Positions 14,509 to 23,080 of a DNA stretch of 43,285 bases are shown piece after piece. The DNA comes from Actinomycetota bacterium. GTDB lineage: Bacteria; Actinomycetota; Acidimicrobiia; Acidimicrobiales; Ilumatobacteraceae. Each line of letters begins with the position of its first letter. The stretch's first letter is position 1. A program made the translations under genes and the position numbers. The stretch is from assembly GCA_016213625.1 (NCBI GenBank), contig JACQZZ010000043.1, positions 1-43,285 of the forward strand, given 5' to 3'. Under the pieces are notes generated by a model. It did no database searches. It saw nothing but the letters and a program-made list of their open reading frames with translations, and was not told the origin of the DNA.

Positions 14509-15440
14509 TGCTGCTGTCGCGCACCGCCGACAACATCTACTGGGGTGCCCGGTACATGGAGCGCGCCGACGACACGGCCCGCGTGGTGCGGAGCTTCACC
14601 GAGGTGCTGCTCGACCTCCCGACAGGCGTCGCGTCCAGCTGGGAGCCGCTCCTGGCGGTCATCGGCAGTCGCGAGTTGTTCGACGAAGGTCACGTGCGCG
14701 CGAACGAGAGCGACATCGTGCGGTTCCTGGTGGCCGACACGGCCAACCCGGGCAGCGTGGTCTCCAGCGTGGCGCACGCGCGCGAGAACCTGCGCACCAC
14801 ACGCGAGGTGCTGCCACGCGACGCGTGGCAGACGGTCAACGACCTCTTCCTGTACACCGGACGCGATGCCGAGAGCGGCGTGGACCGACGGTCGAGGGCC
14901 CGGTTCCTGTCGCGGGTGGTCAGCGAACACCAGCGTCTCGACGGTGTCATCTCCGGTGCGATGCAACGCGACGAGGCCTACGAGATCTGGCGTCTCGGGC
15001 AGGCGCTCGAGCGGGCCGACATGACCACACGCGTGCTCGGTGTGCGCGCCGCGGCGTTGCTGGCCGCTCCCGACACGGTCGACGACTACGACGAGGTGCA
15101 GTGGATGGGCGTGCTCCGCTCGCTCACCGCGCTGCAGATGTACCAGCGCGCCACCCGCGGCCCCATCGTGGGCTCGGGTGTGGTGGCGTTCCTGCTGTTC
15201 GATCGACAGTTCCCGCGATCGGTGGCGGGCTGCCTCGAGCGCATCAAGTCGTCGCTGTCGCGGCTGCCCAACCCCGACATCACCGCTCCCGCCGTGGAGG
15301 CCATCGAGCAGTCGCTCGTCTCGGTGCGCGCCGATGCCGGTGATGGCGCGGCGCTGGACGCCGCGATGGACGAGGTGCAACTGGCGCTCGCCGTCCTGAA
15401 CGACGCGGTGTTCGACGCGTTCATGCGCGCCGGGGAATGA
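14508..15440 (+). CDS. Alpha-E domain protein (DUF403)
   Basis: A 310-residue, mostly helical protein of the alpha-E family, always found with CP-ATP-grasp genes. It starts MLLSRTADNIYWGARYMERADDTARVV, with the typical YW.ARY.ERA motif; part of that motif, IYWGARYMERADDTAR, is near residues 10-25. Later EAYEIWRLGQALERADMTTR repeats the ERAD motif, hence the family name. The biochemical role is unknown; these proteins are thought to assist or position the ligase. The ATG shares a base with the stop of the preceding gene (TGATG), so translation is coupled. A longer upstream frame exists but runs inside the ATP-grasp gene. Confidence 0.88.
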   Translation: MLLSRTADNIYWGARYMERADDTARVVRSFTEVLLDLPTGVASSWEPLLAVIGSRELFDEGHVRANESDIVRFLVADTANPGSVVSSVAHARENLRTTREVLPRDAWQTVNDLFLYTGRDAESGVDRRSRARFLSRVVSEHQRLDGVISGAMQRDEAYEIWRLGQALERADMTTRVLGVRAAALLAAPDTVDDYDEVQWMGVLRSLTALQMYQRATRGPIVGSGVVAFLLFDRQFPRSVAGCLERIKSSLSRLPNPDITAPAVEAIEQSLVSVRADAGDGAALDAAMDEVQLALAVLNDAVFDAFMRAGE

Positions 15441-15447
15441 TGTCGCG

Positions 15448-17742
15448 ATGATCTCCGAGCAGCTCAGCTATTCGCCCGTCGCGGGCCGCTGGGACGAGAT
15501 GCTCGACGTCGACGGAGCGCTGCGACCCACATGGCAGGCCGCCGCACGGGCGCTCGGCCCGTTCGACCCCCGCGATCTGCTCGACCGGCAGCGACAGGCC
15601 GATCGGCTGCTCGATGCCGAGGGCACGGGCCACCTGGTGCACGAGTTGTCGCTCGCCACCGACCGGCACGGGAACTCTGCTGCTGCACGTTCGGTCAGTC
15701 GGCCATGGCGACTGGATCCCATTCCGTTCCTCATCGACGCCGTCGACTTCCAACACCTGACGCAGGGCGCGGTGGAGCGTATGCAGGCGGTGGATGCTCT
15801 GCTCGCCGACTGCTACGGCCCGCGCACGCTGGTGGCCGAGGGTGTCCTCCCGGCGTCGCTGTTGCATTCCTTGCCGTCGTTCCGACAGGTGGCCGGCTCC
15901 CATCGGCCACCGGCATGGCTGGTGCACTACGCCGTCGATCTGGTGCGCGACGCACGGGGCGCTTGGCACGTGGTGCACGACCTCACCGACGCGCCGAGCG
16001 GGTTCGGCTATTCGTTGCTCAACCGGTCCGTCCTCGCTCGGGTGATGCCCGAGGGCTTGCGCGGGTTGGGTGTCGCTGCCATCCACGACCACGCCGACTT
16101 CCTGCGCCAGGCGCTGGCCGCGGTCACCCCCTCGGGTCGGATCAGCCCTCGGTCCGTGGTGCTCACGCCGGGACCCGCCGACGCCACCTACGTCGAGCAC
16201 AGCTACCTCGCGACCCGTCTCGGTCTCCATCTGGTGGAGGGCGCCGACGTGGTGATGCGCGCCGGCCGACTGTGGCTGCGGGTGCTCGATGGTCTGGAGC
16301 CGATCGACGTGGTGTACCGGCGGGTGGGCGACGCGCACCTCGACCCGCTCGAACCAGGCCACCACGGTGGTGGTTCGGGTGTGCCCGGGGTCGTGTGGGG
16401 CGCTCGCGCCGGCGGCATCACGTTGGCCAATGCCTACGGCAGTGCGCTCGCCGAGGCCCCCGAGCTCGCGCCGTTCGTCCACGAGGCCTCGACCCGACTC
16501 CTGCAGCGCGAGTTGTCGCTGCCGTTGTGGACCGAAGGTGCGCAGTTGGCATCGTCGCCCGTGTTCGTCGACGGCGGACTCGAAGGGCGACCCGTCGTGC
16601 TGCGGCTGCAGGTGGCGCGCGTGGGCGACGAGTTCGTGGTGATGCCCGGTGGTGCGGGTCGGGTGCTGGCCGAAGGCGACCATCCGGCGCGCCCCACCGC
16701 GCAGGTGGTGAAGGACGTGTGGGTCACAGGGTCGGGCGCTCGGGTGCGTCACCACGTGCCGCTCGGTGCGCCGCCACAGGTGGACTTCGGCGGGTCGGTG
16801 CCCAAGCGCGTGGCCGACGCGCTCTACTGGCTGGGCCGCGCAGCCGAACGGGCCGAGGTCACCGCTCGCGCCGCGCGGGTGATCACGACGCAGCTCGAGC
16901 AGGACCCCATGCTGCCCACCATCGCCGACGGCGCGTGGGCGGCCGGCGCGGTGGCGCTGCTTCGTGCCGCGCAATCGCTGCCGACTGCGCCCATCGCGTT
17001 CGGCGTGTCGGCAGGAGATGCCGTGCTGGCCGAGTTGAACTCCACCTCCAACGCCGCCGCTGCGCAACTGGCTGCGTTGGTGCAGGAAGCAGCCTCGGTG
17101 CGCGAGTACCTCAGCACCACCACCGGAAGGGTGCTCGGGCGACTCGCTCGTGTGCACGCCGACCTGGCCGATGGCTCGGTGGGCGTCGACGATCTCGACG
17201 GCTTCCTCGTGGATCTCGCTGCGCTCAGCGGGTTGATGATGGAGAGCACGGTGCGCGGCCCGGCGTGGCGCTTCCTCGACCTCGGCCGCCGGCTCGAGCG
17301 GGCGCTCGCCGTGCTCGGTGCGGTGGAAGGCGCACTCGGGCTGGCGGTCACGGGATTCGCCCAGCAACCCGTGGCCGATGCGGTGCTCAAGGCGCACGAG
17401 AGCCTGGTGGCGTATCGCCGCCGATACCGCAGCGAGTTCGACCTCGACGCCGTGCTCGACCTGTTGCTGCGCGACGACGGCAACCCGCGCAGCCTGGCCT
17501 ACCAGCTGGATCGCCTGCGAGAGCACGTCTCCGGGCTGGCCTGGCCCGAAGGGGCCTCATTGGTGTTGGCGGCCAGCACGCAGGCGCTCGCGGGCATCGA
17601 CGACGCCGTCGTGAACGGCAGGGTCGTGTCGGTCGACGCGTTCGTGTTGTCCGTGCGAGGCCCGTTGCTCGACCTGGCGGCCGCCATCTCGCAACGCTGG
17701 TTCGCCGACCCGGTGAACCCCACGTTGATGAGGGGCTTCTGA
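15448..17742 (+). CDS. CP-ATP-grasp / alpha-E fusion with shortened, probably inactive ATP-grasp half
   Basis: A 764-residue fusion. Residues 1 to about 440 are a second CP-ATP-grasp domain (LVHYAVDLVRDARGAWHVVH, then APSGFGYSLLNR) and about 450-764 a second alpha-E domain (VADALYWLGRAAERAEVTAR; FLDLGRRLERALAVLG). The sister protein at 13069 has about 86 residues between the LLPNVPT and RHVDLRPF segments, including the VVKPANESGGYG ATP loop. Here the corresponding LPLWTEG and GRPVVLRLQV are only ~24 residues apart and no such loop exists. The metal-site EDN of the sister also reads HDL here. The ATP-grasp half is therefore probably a pseudoenzyme partner of the active copy. It starts 7 bp after the alpha-E gene and ends 1 bp before the transglutaminase gene. 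Confidence 0.85.
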   Translation: MISEQLSYSPVAGRWDEMLDVDGALRPTWQAAARALGPFDPRDLLDRQRQADRLLDAEGTGHLVHELSLATDRHGNSAAARSVSRPWRLDPIPFLIDAVDFQHLTQGAVERMQAVDALLADCYGPRTLVAEGVLPASLLHSLPSFRQVAGSHRPPAWLVHYAVDLVRDARGAWHVVHDLTDAPSGFGYSLLNRSVLARVMPEGLRGLGVAAIHDHADFLRQALAAVTPSGRISPRSVVLTPGPADATYVEHSYLATRLGLHLVEGADVVMRAGRLWLRVLDGLEPIDVVYRRVGDAHLDPLEPGHHGGGSGVPGVVWGARAGGITLANAYGSALAEAPELAPFVHEASTRLLQRELSLPLWTEGAQLASSPVFVDGGLEGRPVVLRLQVARVGDEFVVMPGGAGRVLAEGDHPARPTAQVVKDVWVTGSGARVRHHVPLGAPPQVDFGGSVPKRVADALYWLGRAAERAEVTARAARVITTQLEQDPMLPTIADGAWAAGAVALLRAAQSLPTAPIAFGVSAGDAVLAELNSTSNAAAAQLAALVQEAASVREYLSTTTGRVLGRLARVHADLADGSVGVDDLDGFLVDLAALSGLMMESTVRGPAWRFLDLGRRLERALAVLGAVEGALGLAVTGFAQQPVADAVLKAHESLVAYRRRYRSEFDLDAVLDLLLRDDGNPRSLAYQLDRLREHVSGLAWPEGASLVLAASTQALAGIDDAVVNGRVVSVDAFVLSVRGPLLDLAAAISQRWFADPVNPTLMRGF

Positions 17743-17743
17743 G

Positions 17744-18616
17744 ATGACCCGCTTCCGTGTGGTGCATCGCACCGAGTACCGGTACGGCCGACCGATGGCC
17801 GACGGCTTCACGGCCACGCACCTCGCGCCGAGGCCCACGCCGCATCAGTCCGTGCTCTCCACGGTGCTGCACATCGACCCCCAGCCCGACGAGTTCGATG
17901 CCGCCCACGACTCCTACGGCAACCCGGTCGCTCTGTTCGCCGTGCACCACCCGCACGAGACGTTGCTCGTCGAGTCGACCATCGAGGTCGACGTGTCCGT
18001 GCCGCCTCCCGTGCCGTGGTCACCGCCGTGGGACGACGTGGCCGCCGTTGCCGCGGGGGCCACCGGCGACCTCGCGGAGGAACTCGGCCCGTATCTCGCG
18101 CACACCAGCGCCACCCCGCGTCTCGAGGTGCTTGCCGAACTCACCGTCGGGTTCACGCCGGGACGACCGGTGGCCGACGTCGTGAGTGAGCTCTGCTACC
18201 TCGTGTTCACGACCTTCCGGTTCGATGCCGGTGCCACCGACGTGACCACCCCGCTCGCCGAGGTGATGCAGGAGCGTCACGGCGTGTGCCAGGACTTCGC
18301 GCACGTCGCGGCCGCGGCGCTCCGTTCGGTCGGACTGCCGGCGCGCTACGTCAGCGGCTACATCGAGACCGTGCCTACGCCGGGCGAACCGAAGCTCATC
18401 GGAGTCGACGCGTCCCACGCGTGGTGCTCGGTGTGGGCAGGTGAACTCGGGTGGCTCGACTTCGACCCGACGAACGACCAGATGCCGCCGCAGCGTCACG
18501 TCACCGTCGGTTGGGGGCGCGACTACGACGATGTGGCCCCCGTGCGAGGTGTCGTCATCGGCCCGAGTGGCGAACAGTCGCTGGTCGTCGCCGTCGACGT
18601 CACCGCCCTCGACTGA
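17744..18616 (+). CDS. Transglutaminase-like cysteine protease family protein
   Basis: A 290-residue protein with the bacterial transglutaminase N-terminal region (TRFRVVHRTEYRYGRPMADG) and a transglutaminase core. The catalytic triad is visible: Cys in ERHGVCQDFAHVAAAALRS (C182), His in GVDASHAWCSVW (H225) and Asp in GWLDFDPTND. No signal peptide is seen. Such proteins mostly act as cysteine peptidases or amidases rather than cross-linkers. Its place at the end of the CP-ATP-grasp/alpha-E cluster suggests it trims or hydrolyses the amide product or a tagged protein. The start is 1 bp after the previous stop codon, so it belongs to the same operon. It corresponds in context to M. tuberculosis Rv2409c. 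Confidence 0.9.
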   Translation: MTRFRVVHRTEYRYGRPMADGFTATHLAPRPTPHQSVLSTVLHIDPQPDEFDAAHDSYGNPVALFAVHHPHETLLVESTIEVDVSVPPPVPWSPPWDDVAAVAAGATGDLAEELGPYLAHTSATPRLEVLAELTVGFTPGRPVADVVSELCYLVFTTFRFDAGATDVTTPLAEVMQERHGVCQDFAHVAAAALRSVGLPARYVSGYIETVPTPGEPKLIGVDASHAWCSVWAGELGWLDFDPTNDQMPPQRHVTVGWGRDYDDVAPVRGVVIGPSGEQSLVVAVDVTALD

Positions 18617-18655
18617 CATGTCCGAATTCCGCTAGTCACCGTCGGCCGCGGCGGG

Positions 18656-18661
18656 CAGACT
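18656..18661 (+). promoter_or_regulatory. -10 element (CAGACT) of ada-alkA
   Basis: CAGACT ends 6 nt before the GTG at 18668. No Ada-box-like sequence is obvious in the 51-bp gap upstream. Confidence 0.4.
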
Positions 18662-18667
18662 GATGTC

Positions 18668-20104
18668 GTGCTCCTCGACCACGACCACTGCTACCGAGCC
18701 ATCCAGAGCCGCGACTCACGGTTCGACGGCTGGTTCGTGACGGCCGTGCGCACCACCGGCATCTACTGCCGGCCGTCGTGCCCGGCCATCACTCCGAAGC
18801 GCACGAACGTCGAGTTCTTCGTGGCGGCCGCTACCGCACAGGCGCACGGCTATCGGGCGTGCAAGCGGTGCCGACCCGACGCCTCCCCGGGCTCGCCCGA
18901 GTGGAACACGCGGGCCGACGTCGTCGGCCGCGCGATGCGGCTCATCGCCGACGGTCTGGTGGATCGCGAGGGCGTGGGTGGTCTGGCAGCTCGCCTGGGC
19001 TACAGCGAGCGGCAGGTGCACCGGCTGCTCGTCGCCGAGGTGGGGTCTGGCCCGCTCGCGCTGGCACGTGCCCAGCGCGCCCAGACCGCACGCATCCTCA
19101 TCGAGACCACCACGCTCCCCATCACCGACGTGGCGTTCGCCAGCGGGTTCCAGAGCGTTCGCCAGTTCAACGACACGGTGCGCGAGGTGTACGCCTCCAC
19201 TCCCACGCAGCTGCGTGAGTCGAAGCCGCCGTCGGCTCCCGCCGGTGGCCCGTTGACCGTTCGTCTCGCGTGCCGCGAGCCGTTCGACGGCGACTCGTTG
19301 TTCGACTTCCTGTCCGTTCGGGCCGTGCCCGGCACCGAAGCACTCCACCCCGGTGGCTACGCGCGCTCGCTCCGGCTGGCGAAGGGCAACGGCGTCGTGA
19401 CCGTGACGGTGGCCGGGGGAGCCGTGTCATGCGCGCTCGTGCTCGACGACGTCGCCGACGTGCAGGCGGCCGTGCAGCGCACTCGGCGGCTGCTCGATCT
19501 CGACAGCGATCCGACGCTGGTCGACGAACACCTCGCGACCGATCCACTGCTCGCGCCGTTGGTGGCCAAGCGCCCGGGTCTTCGGGCCCCCGGCCACCCA
19601 GACGGAACGGAGCTGCTCGTGCGGGCCGTGCTCGGTCAGCAGGTCAGTGTGGCCGGCGCGCGCACGTTGGCGTCGCGACTGGTGGCGGCACACGGTGAAC
19701 CGTTGTCGAACCCTGTCGGCGCGGTCACACATGTGTTCCCGTCAGCAGCCACCATCGCGTCGCTGCGCCCCGAGGACTTCGCCATGCCACGCGCACGTGG
19801 CGCGGCGCTCATCGAGGCGTGCACTCACGTGGCCGACGGTCGCATCGTGCTCGACGCCGGAAGCGACCGCGACGAGACGGTGACCGCGCTGCAGGCGCTG
19901 CGTGGCATCGGCCCCTGGACCGCTGGCTATGTGGCCATGCGCGCGCTCGGCCACCCCGATGTGTTCCTGCCCACCGACATCGGCGTTCGCAACTCGCTGG
20001 TGGCGCTGGGCGTCGACGGCTCGCCGAAGTCGGCGGCCGCCCTTGCCGAACGCTGGGCCCCGTGGCGTTCGTACGCATTGCACCATCTGTGGGCACGCTT
20101 GTGA
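18668..20104 (+). CDS. Ada regulator / AlkA-type DNA-3-methyladenine glycosylase fusion
   Basis: A 478-residue fusion for alkylation repair. The N-terminal Ada domain keeps all four zinc cysteines: C34 and C38 in GIYCRPSC, C65 and C68 in CKRC. C34 is the expected methyl-phosphotriester acceptor. An AraC-type helix-turn-helix follows (about 85-180, with ITDVAFASGFQSVRQFNDTV). From about 195 to the end is an AlkA-like glycosylase with QQVSVAGARTLASRL, the helix-hairpin-helix LRGIGPWTAGYVAMRALGHP, and the catalytic Asp in LPTDIGVRN (about D437). The Ada methyltransferase domain is separate, in ogt just downstream. Such fusions are common in actinobacteria. It probably activates its own operon when methylated. 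Confidence 0.93.
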   Translation: MLLDHDHCYRAIQSRDSRFDGWFVTAVRTTGIYCRPSCPAITPKRTNVEFFVAAATAQAHGYRACKRCRPDASPGSPEWNTRADVVGRAMRLIADGLVDREGVGGLAARLGYSERQVHRLLVAEVGSGPLALARAQRAQTARILIETTTLPITDVAFASGFQSVRQFNDTVREVYASTPTQLRESKPPSAPAGGPLTVRLACREPFDGDSLFDFLSVRAVPGTEALHPGGYARSLRLAKGNGVVTVTVAGGAVSCALVLDDVADVQAAVQRTRRLLDLDSDPTLVDEHLATDPLLAPLVAKRPGLRAPGHPDGTELLVRAVLGQQVSVAGARTLASRLVAAHGEPLSNPVGAVTHVFPSAATIASLRPEDFAMPRARGAALIEACTHVADGRIVLDAGSDRDETVTALQALRGIGPWTAGYVAMRALGHPDVFLPTDIGVRNSLVALGVDGSPKSAAALAERWAPWRSYALHHLWARL

Positions 20105-20115
20105 AGGAGACCCCG

Positions 20116-20631
20116 ATGAACGATCTGAGCACCACCACCATGGACACCCCCGTCGGCGAGTTGACGCTCGTGGCCAGCGAGCGCGGGCTGCGTGCGGTGC
20201 TGTGGCCGAACGAACGACCCGGCCGCGTGCCGGTGAGTGACACCGCGGGCGAAGTGGCGAGTGGCAACCCGTCGGCGGATGCCATCCTGCGCGACGCGGT
20301 CCAGCAACTGGAGGAGTACTTCAGCGGTGAACGGCACGACTTCGACCTGCCGCTCGACCCGGTGGGCACCGAGTTCCAACAGCAGGCGTGGCAGGTGCTG
20401 CGCACCATCCCCTACGGCGAGACCATCTCCTACGGCGAGCAAGCAGCTCGACTGGGCGACAAGAACAAGTCGCGCGCGGTGGGAGCGGCGAACGGCCGCA
20501 ACCCGATCAGCATCATCGTGCCGTGTCACCGTGTGGTGGGCAGCACGGGCAAACTCACCGGCTTCGCAGCAGGTGTCGACGCGAAGGCCTGGTTGCTGCA
20601 GCACGAACAGGGCGGACGCCTGCCCGTGTGA
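20116..20631 (+). CDS. ogt: Methylated-DNA--[protein]-cysteine S-methyltransferase
   Basis: A 171-residue O6-alkylguanine-DNA alkyltransferase. The suicide active site is IIVPCHRVVG with C137; FQQQAWQVLRTIPYGETISYG is the DNA-binding helix region and AVGAANGRNP precedes the active site. It repairs O6-methylguanine and O4-methylthymine by moving the methyl group to the cysteine. Unlike most starts here it has a Shine-Dalgarno sequence, AAGGAG at 20104-20109, which overlaps the stop of the ada-alkA gene, and the ATG follows 6 nt later. The two are clearly one operon. A 14-bp palindrome immediately follows its stop codon. Confidence 0.95.
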   Translation: MNDLSTTTMDTPVGELTLVASERGLRAVLWPNERPGRVPVSDTAGEVASGNPSADAILRDAVQQLEEYFSGERHDFDLPLDPVGTEFQQQAWQVLRTIPYGETISYGEQAARLGDKNKSRAVGAANGRNPISIIVPCHRVVGSTGKLTGFAAGVDAKAWLLQHEQGGRLPV

Positions 20632-20645
20632 CCCGCGATCGCGGG
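20632..20645. terminator. Perfect palindrome CCCGCGATCGCGGG between convergent genes
   Basis: CCCGCGATCGCGGG starts directly after the ogt stop codon and ends 7 bp before the stop of the convergent gene at 20653. It can fold as a 5-bp GC stem with a GATC loop and probably ends transcripts from both sides. Confidence 0.5.
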
Positions 20646-20652
20646 AGGTCGA

Positions 20653-21258
20653 TCAGACGCGCTTGGCGGCGCGCAGCTGCTGCTCGCGGCGAGCGCGGGC
20701 GTCGGCCTGCTTCTTCTCCTTGGCGGCCTTGCGCTTCGCCTTCAGGTCCTCGTCGGCCTGAGGTGCGGGCAGCAGCGTGGTCTCTGCAACGGGGGCGGGC
20801 GGCAGTCCGAGGGTCTCGTCGTGCTTGAGCACGCGGGTGAGCATCACCGACGCCGCGGCCTCGCCGGCCACCGACGTGGCGAGCATCAGGCGCGTGCAGC
20901 CCAGACCGAAGTCCTCGATGAGGGTGGGAGTGATCTCCAGCAACTGCGGCTCGGTGGGGTTGTCGGAGTGATCGCCCAGCATCTCGATGCACTTGGCCAG
21001 GCATGGGTCGGTGACGATGGTGCTCAGCTGCTCGAGTTCACCGGTCTTGCGGCCGCGGCTGGCGGTGGCGCGCATGGCCAACGTGCGGGCGGCAGGATCG
21101 GTGAAGCCACCCTCCTTGGCGCCGCAGATGTCGTCGACTGCCTCGCGGTGGTCGTCGGGCAGCGAGGCCACGAGGGACTCGAGCTCGGCATCGGTGAGGG
21201 AGGCAAACGCACGGTCGAGCAACGACAGTGCCTGCAGGCGGTTCTTGAGCTGGCTCAT
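20653..21258 (-). CDS. Conserved hypothetical protein with basic C-terminal tail
   Basis: A 201-residue soluble protein that I do not recognise. It begins MSQLKNRLQALSLLDRAFAS and is predicted largely helical to about residue 150, with a cysteine pair in TDPCLAKCIEML and one in GLGCTRLML. The last ~40 residues are highly charged, with KAKRKAAKEKKQADARARR, and should form a single basic helix able to bind nucleic acid or acidic partners. No enzyme motif is visible. It is divergent from the gene at 21306, 47 bp away, and convergent with ogt. It may be lineage-specific. Confidence 0.6.
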   Translation of the reverse strand: MSQLKNRLQALSLLDRAFASLTDAELESLVASLPDDHREAVDDICGAKEGGFTDPAARTLAMRATASRGRKTGELEQLSTIVTDPCLAKCIEMLGDHSDNPTEPQLLEITPTLIEDFGLGCTRLMLATSVAGEAAASVMLTRVLKHDETLGLPPAPVAETTLLPAPQADEDLKAKRKAAKEKKQADARARREQQLRAAKRV

Positions 21259-21293
21259 CGGGCTTCGAGGCTATCCGCACGGATCGCAGGACC

Positions 21294-21299
21294 TACGCT
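21294..21299 (+). promoter_or_regulatory. -10 element (TACGCT) of the gene at 21306
   Basis: TACGCT ends 6 nt before the ATG at 21306, a leaderless arrangement. Confidence 0.5.
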
Positions 21300-21305
21300 C
21301 GCCAC

Positions 21306-22313
21306 ATGTCACTGGTGTACACCGAAGCCGAGCTGATGCTCGATCATCCCGGGCTGGCGCCCCATGTGGTGGCCGGTCGACGCATGCACGGAGGGTTCCG
21401 TCCCGACGGCAGTTACCAGCCGCCACGTGCCCTGGTCCGTGAGGCCGCGCTCGGTGCGTGGCGAGCCGCGCTCGTCGAACGCGGTGGCGCGCCGCTCGCC
21501 GCCGACTCATCGCTGCTCGGTGGTGTGCGGCTCCCGAACGTCGAGCAATCGCGCGTGCTGCTGCGTCATGGCCTCGGCGAGACGTTCTGGAACACGCTCA
21601 CCATCACCGGCAAGATCGAGGCCCGTGGACGTCTGCTGGCCGACATCGCGTTCCCGTCGCTGGCGCCGCACATCGTGGGCGACATCTCCGACAAGGCCAT
21701 CGGCCACCTCGACAAGGGTCTGTTGAAGTCGCACGGTTGGGACGAAGGTGGGGTCGACGACATCGGTGCCCACGACCAGATGTGGTTTGTCGCGCGCGAC
21801 CTGGCGTTCGGTGAGGGTGCCTACCCCGACGTGAACCCGCCGGAGAACATCGCTCGGCCCGAGGCCGGCCAGCGGTTCATGCCCGAACTGCCGCCCGAGA
21901 TCGAGGGCTTGCTGTCGCTGTTGATGAACCTGCTGGTCATCGAGTTCCGTGCCGAGATCGGCTTCCAGGCCACACAGGACATCCTGCGCACCCCCGATCT
22001 GTTCGTCGACCGTCGGGCACAGGCCGAAGAAGCAGCCGAGATCGTCGACCGCATTCGCGCCGACGAGGAGATCCACGTCAGCTCCTTGCGGCTCTACCTC
22101 GGCGAGTGCGCCGAGGCCACGTTCCGCACCGTCGACGGTGACACCGTGTCGGGCCAGGAACTCATCGACCGCTTCTGGAACGGCCTGGTGCGGTGGGCCA
22201 CCGTGGACCAGCCATCGCTCGTCGCCGACCAGCAGCGAGCGGTGCTGCACGAGCGGGTGATGCGCCACCCCGACGGCGCCGCCATCTGGGCCGAGTTCGA
22301 AGCCGCAGCCTGA
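21306..22313 (+). CDS. Hypothetical protein, possible ferritin-like helical bundle
   Basis: A 335-residue protein of unknown family. The N-terminal third is not recognisable (TEAELMLDHPGLAPHVVAGR). The middle contains TFWNTLTITGKIEARGRLLAD. In the C-terminal half, LLMNLLVIEFRAEIGFQATQ (about 204-223) and then IRADEEIHVSSLRLYLGE (about 250-267) look like two helices of a ferritin-like fold, where E...E and EEIH would be di-iron ligands. That reading rests only on motif spacing and is tentative. No signal peptide or membrane segment is seen. It is followed by a short hairpin and a LuxR gene remnant. Confidence 0.55.
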   Translation: MSLVYTEAELMLDHPGLAPHVVAGRRMHGGFRPDGSYQPPRALVREAALGAWRAALVERGGAPLAADSSLLGGVRLPNVEQSRVLLRHGLGETFWNTLTITGKIEARGRLLADIAFPSLAPHIVGDISDKAIGHLDKGLLKSHGWDEGGVDDIGAHDQMWFVARDLAFGEGAYPDVNPPENIARPEAGQRFMPELPPEIEGLLSLLMNLLVIEFRAEIGFQATQDILRTPDLFVDRRAQAEEAAEIVDRIRADEEIHVSSLRLYLGECAEATFRTVDGDTVSGQELIDRFWNGLVRWATVDQPSLVADQQRAVLHERVMRHPDGAAIWAEFEAAA

Positions 22314-22344
22314 CGCAGCGGTCGGCGAAGGGAAACATCAGCGT

Positions 22345-22361
22345 CGCTGCTCGGCGCAGCG
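22345..22361 (+). terminator. Short hairpin after the gene at 21306
   Basis: CGCTGC and GCAGCG pair as a 6-bp GC stem with a 5-nt TCGGC loop, 31 bp after the stop codon. It is modest, without a U-tract. Confidence 0.3.
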
Positions 22362-22365
22362 CGAG

Positions 22366-22479
22366 TCATGGCGACTGCGCTGCGAGCGTGCGGGCGATCT
22401 CGGCCCGTGATGTGACGCCGAGCTTGTTGAAGATGTTGCGGTGGGTCTCGACGGTCTTGAGGCTGAGGAACAGCTCCAC
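22366..22479 (-). pseudogene. C-terminal remnant of a LuxR-family HTH regulator
   Basis: Read on the minus strand, 37 codons end at TGA (22368-22366) and encode ELFLSLKTVETHRNIFNKLG followed by VTSRAEIARTLAAQSP. This is the recognition helix and tail of a LuxR/NarL DNA-binding domain. Similarity stops abruptly near 22478: upstream in the same frame there is no LTxRE first half and no receiver domain. The gene has lost its 5' part, probably by the rearrangement that brought in the mdeR/A/B-like block. The ~117 bp between 22480 and the mdeR-like stop hold no gene that I can support. Confidence 0.75.
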
Positions 22480-22596
22480 AAGCCCGAATTCATGGAACTG
22501 GTCAATGGCGAACTCGACACCGTGCTCGGCGTGGTCTGTGGGCTGCTCGCGTGGGCCGCGTTGATCGTCCTGCGCCCGGCGGTGGTGGGGTCGGGG

Positions 22597-23058
22597 TCAG
22601 CTGACGGGGACCATCGCCTTGGACTTGCAGTCGTAGAGCAGCGATGTTTCGAAGCGGGCGACTTCGGGTCGGGTCGTGAAGGCGTCCATGGCGAGATCGC
22701 GCAGGTGGGCGCCGTCGCGTACCGCCACGTGGACCAAGACGTCAGTGGGGCCAGCGATGTGCATCACGCTGGCGACTTCAGGGAGCGTCATCGCGTAGGC
22801 GATGAATGAGTCGACGTCTTCTCGGTGGTGGCGTTCGAGCTGCACGGCGAGCAGCGCCTCGAGGCCGATGCCGAGTGCTGAGGGGTCGATGTCGGCGTGG
22901 AAGCCGCGAATGACGCCGGAGTCGATCAGGCGCCGCACGCGAGTGAGGCAGCTCGACGGGGCGAGCCCGATCTGGCGGGCGAGTTGCTTGTTCGCCAACC
23001 GACCATCGTTCTGTAGAAGTGCGATGATCTCGAAGTCAATTCGGTCAAGTGCGGTCAT
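22597..23058 (-). CDS. Lrp/AsnC-family transcriptional regulator (MdeR-like)
   Basis: About 153 residues. An N-terminal helix-turn-helix, DRIDFEIIALLQNDGRLANK then QLARQIGLAPSSCLTRVRRL, is followed by a RAM ligand-binding domain with GIGLEALLAVQLERH and VMHIAGPTDVLVHVAVRD. It lies divergently from a methionine gamma-lyase-like gene and a 2-oxoacid dehydrogenase E1 gene, as mdeR does in Pseudomonas putida, so it probably senses methionine or a product and controls that operon. In-frame ATG codons at 23100, 23067 and 23058 are possible; I use 23058 because homology starts at MTALDRID, and none has a good ribosome site or leaderless -10. Confidence 0.85.
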   Translation of the reverse strand: MTALDRIDFEIIALLQNDGRLANKQLARQIGLAPSSCLTRVRRLIDSGVIRGFHADIDPSALGIGLEALLAVQLERHHREDVDSFIAYAMTLPEVASVMHIAGPTDVLVHVAVRDGAHLRDLAMDAFTTRPEVARFETSLLYDCKSKAMVPVS

Positions 23059-23080
23059 GGACGCCATCTTTGCCGATTGA

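Noticed and set aside
22441..22809. Plus-strand frame with a hydrophobic stretch opposite the LuxR remnant and the Lrp gene
   Set aside because: It has no recognisable family, runs antisense into a well-supported Lrp gene and lacks a promoter or ribosome site; it is most likely a chance frame.
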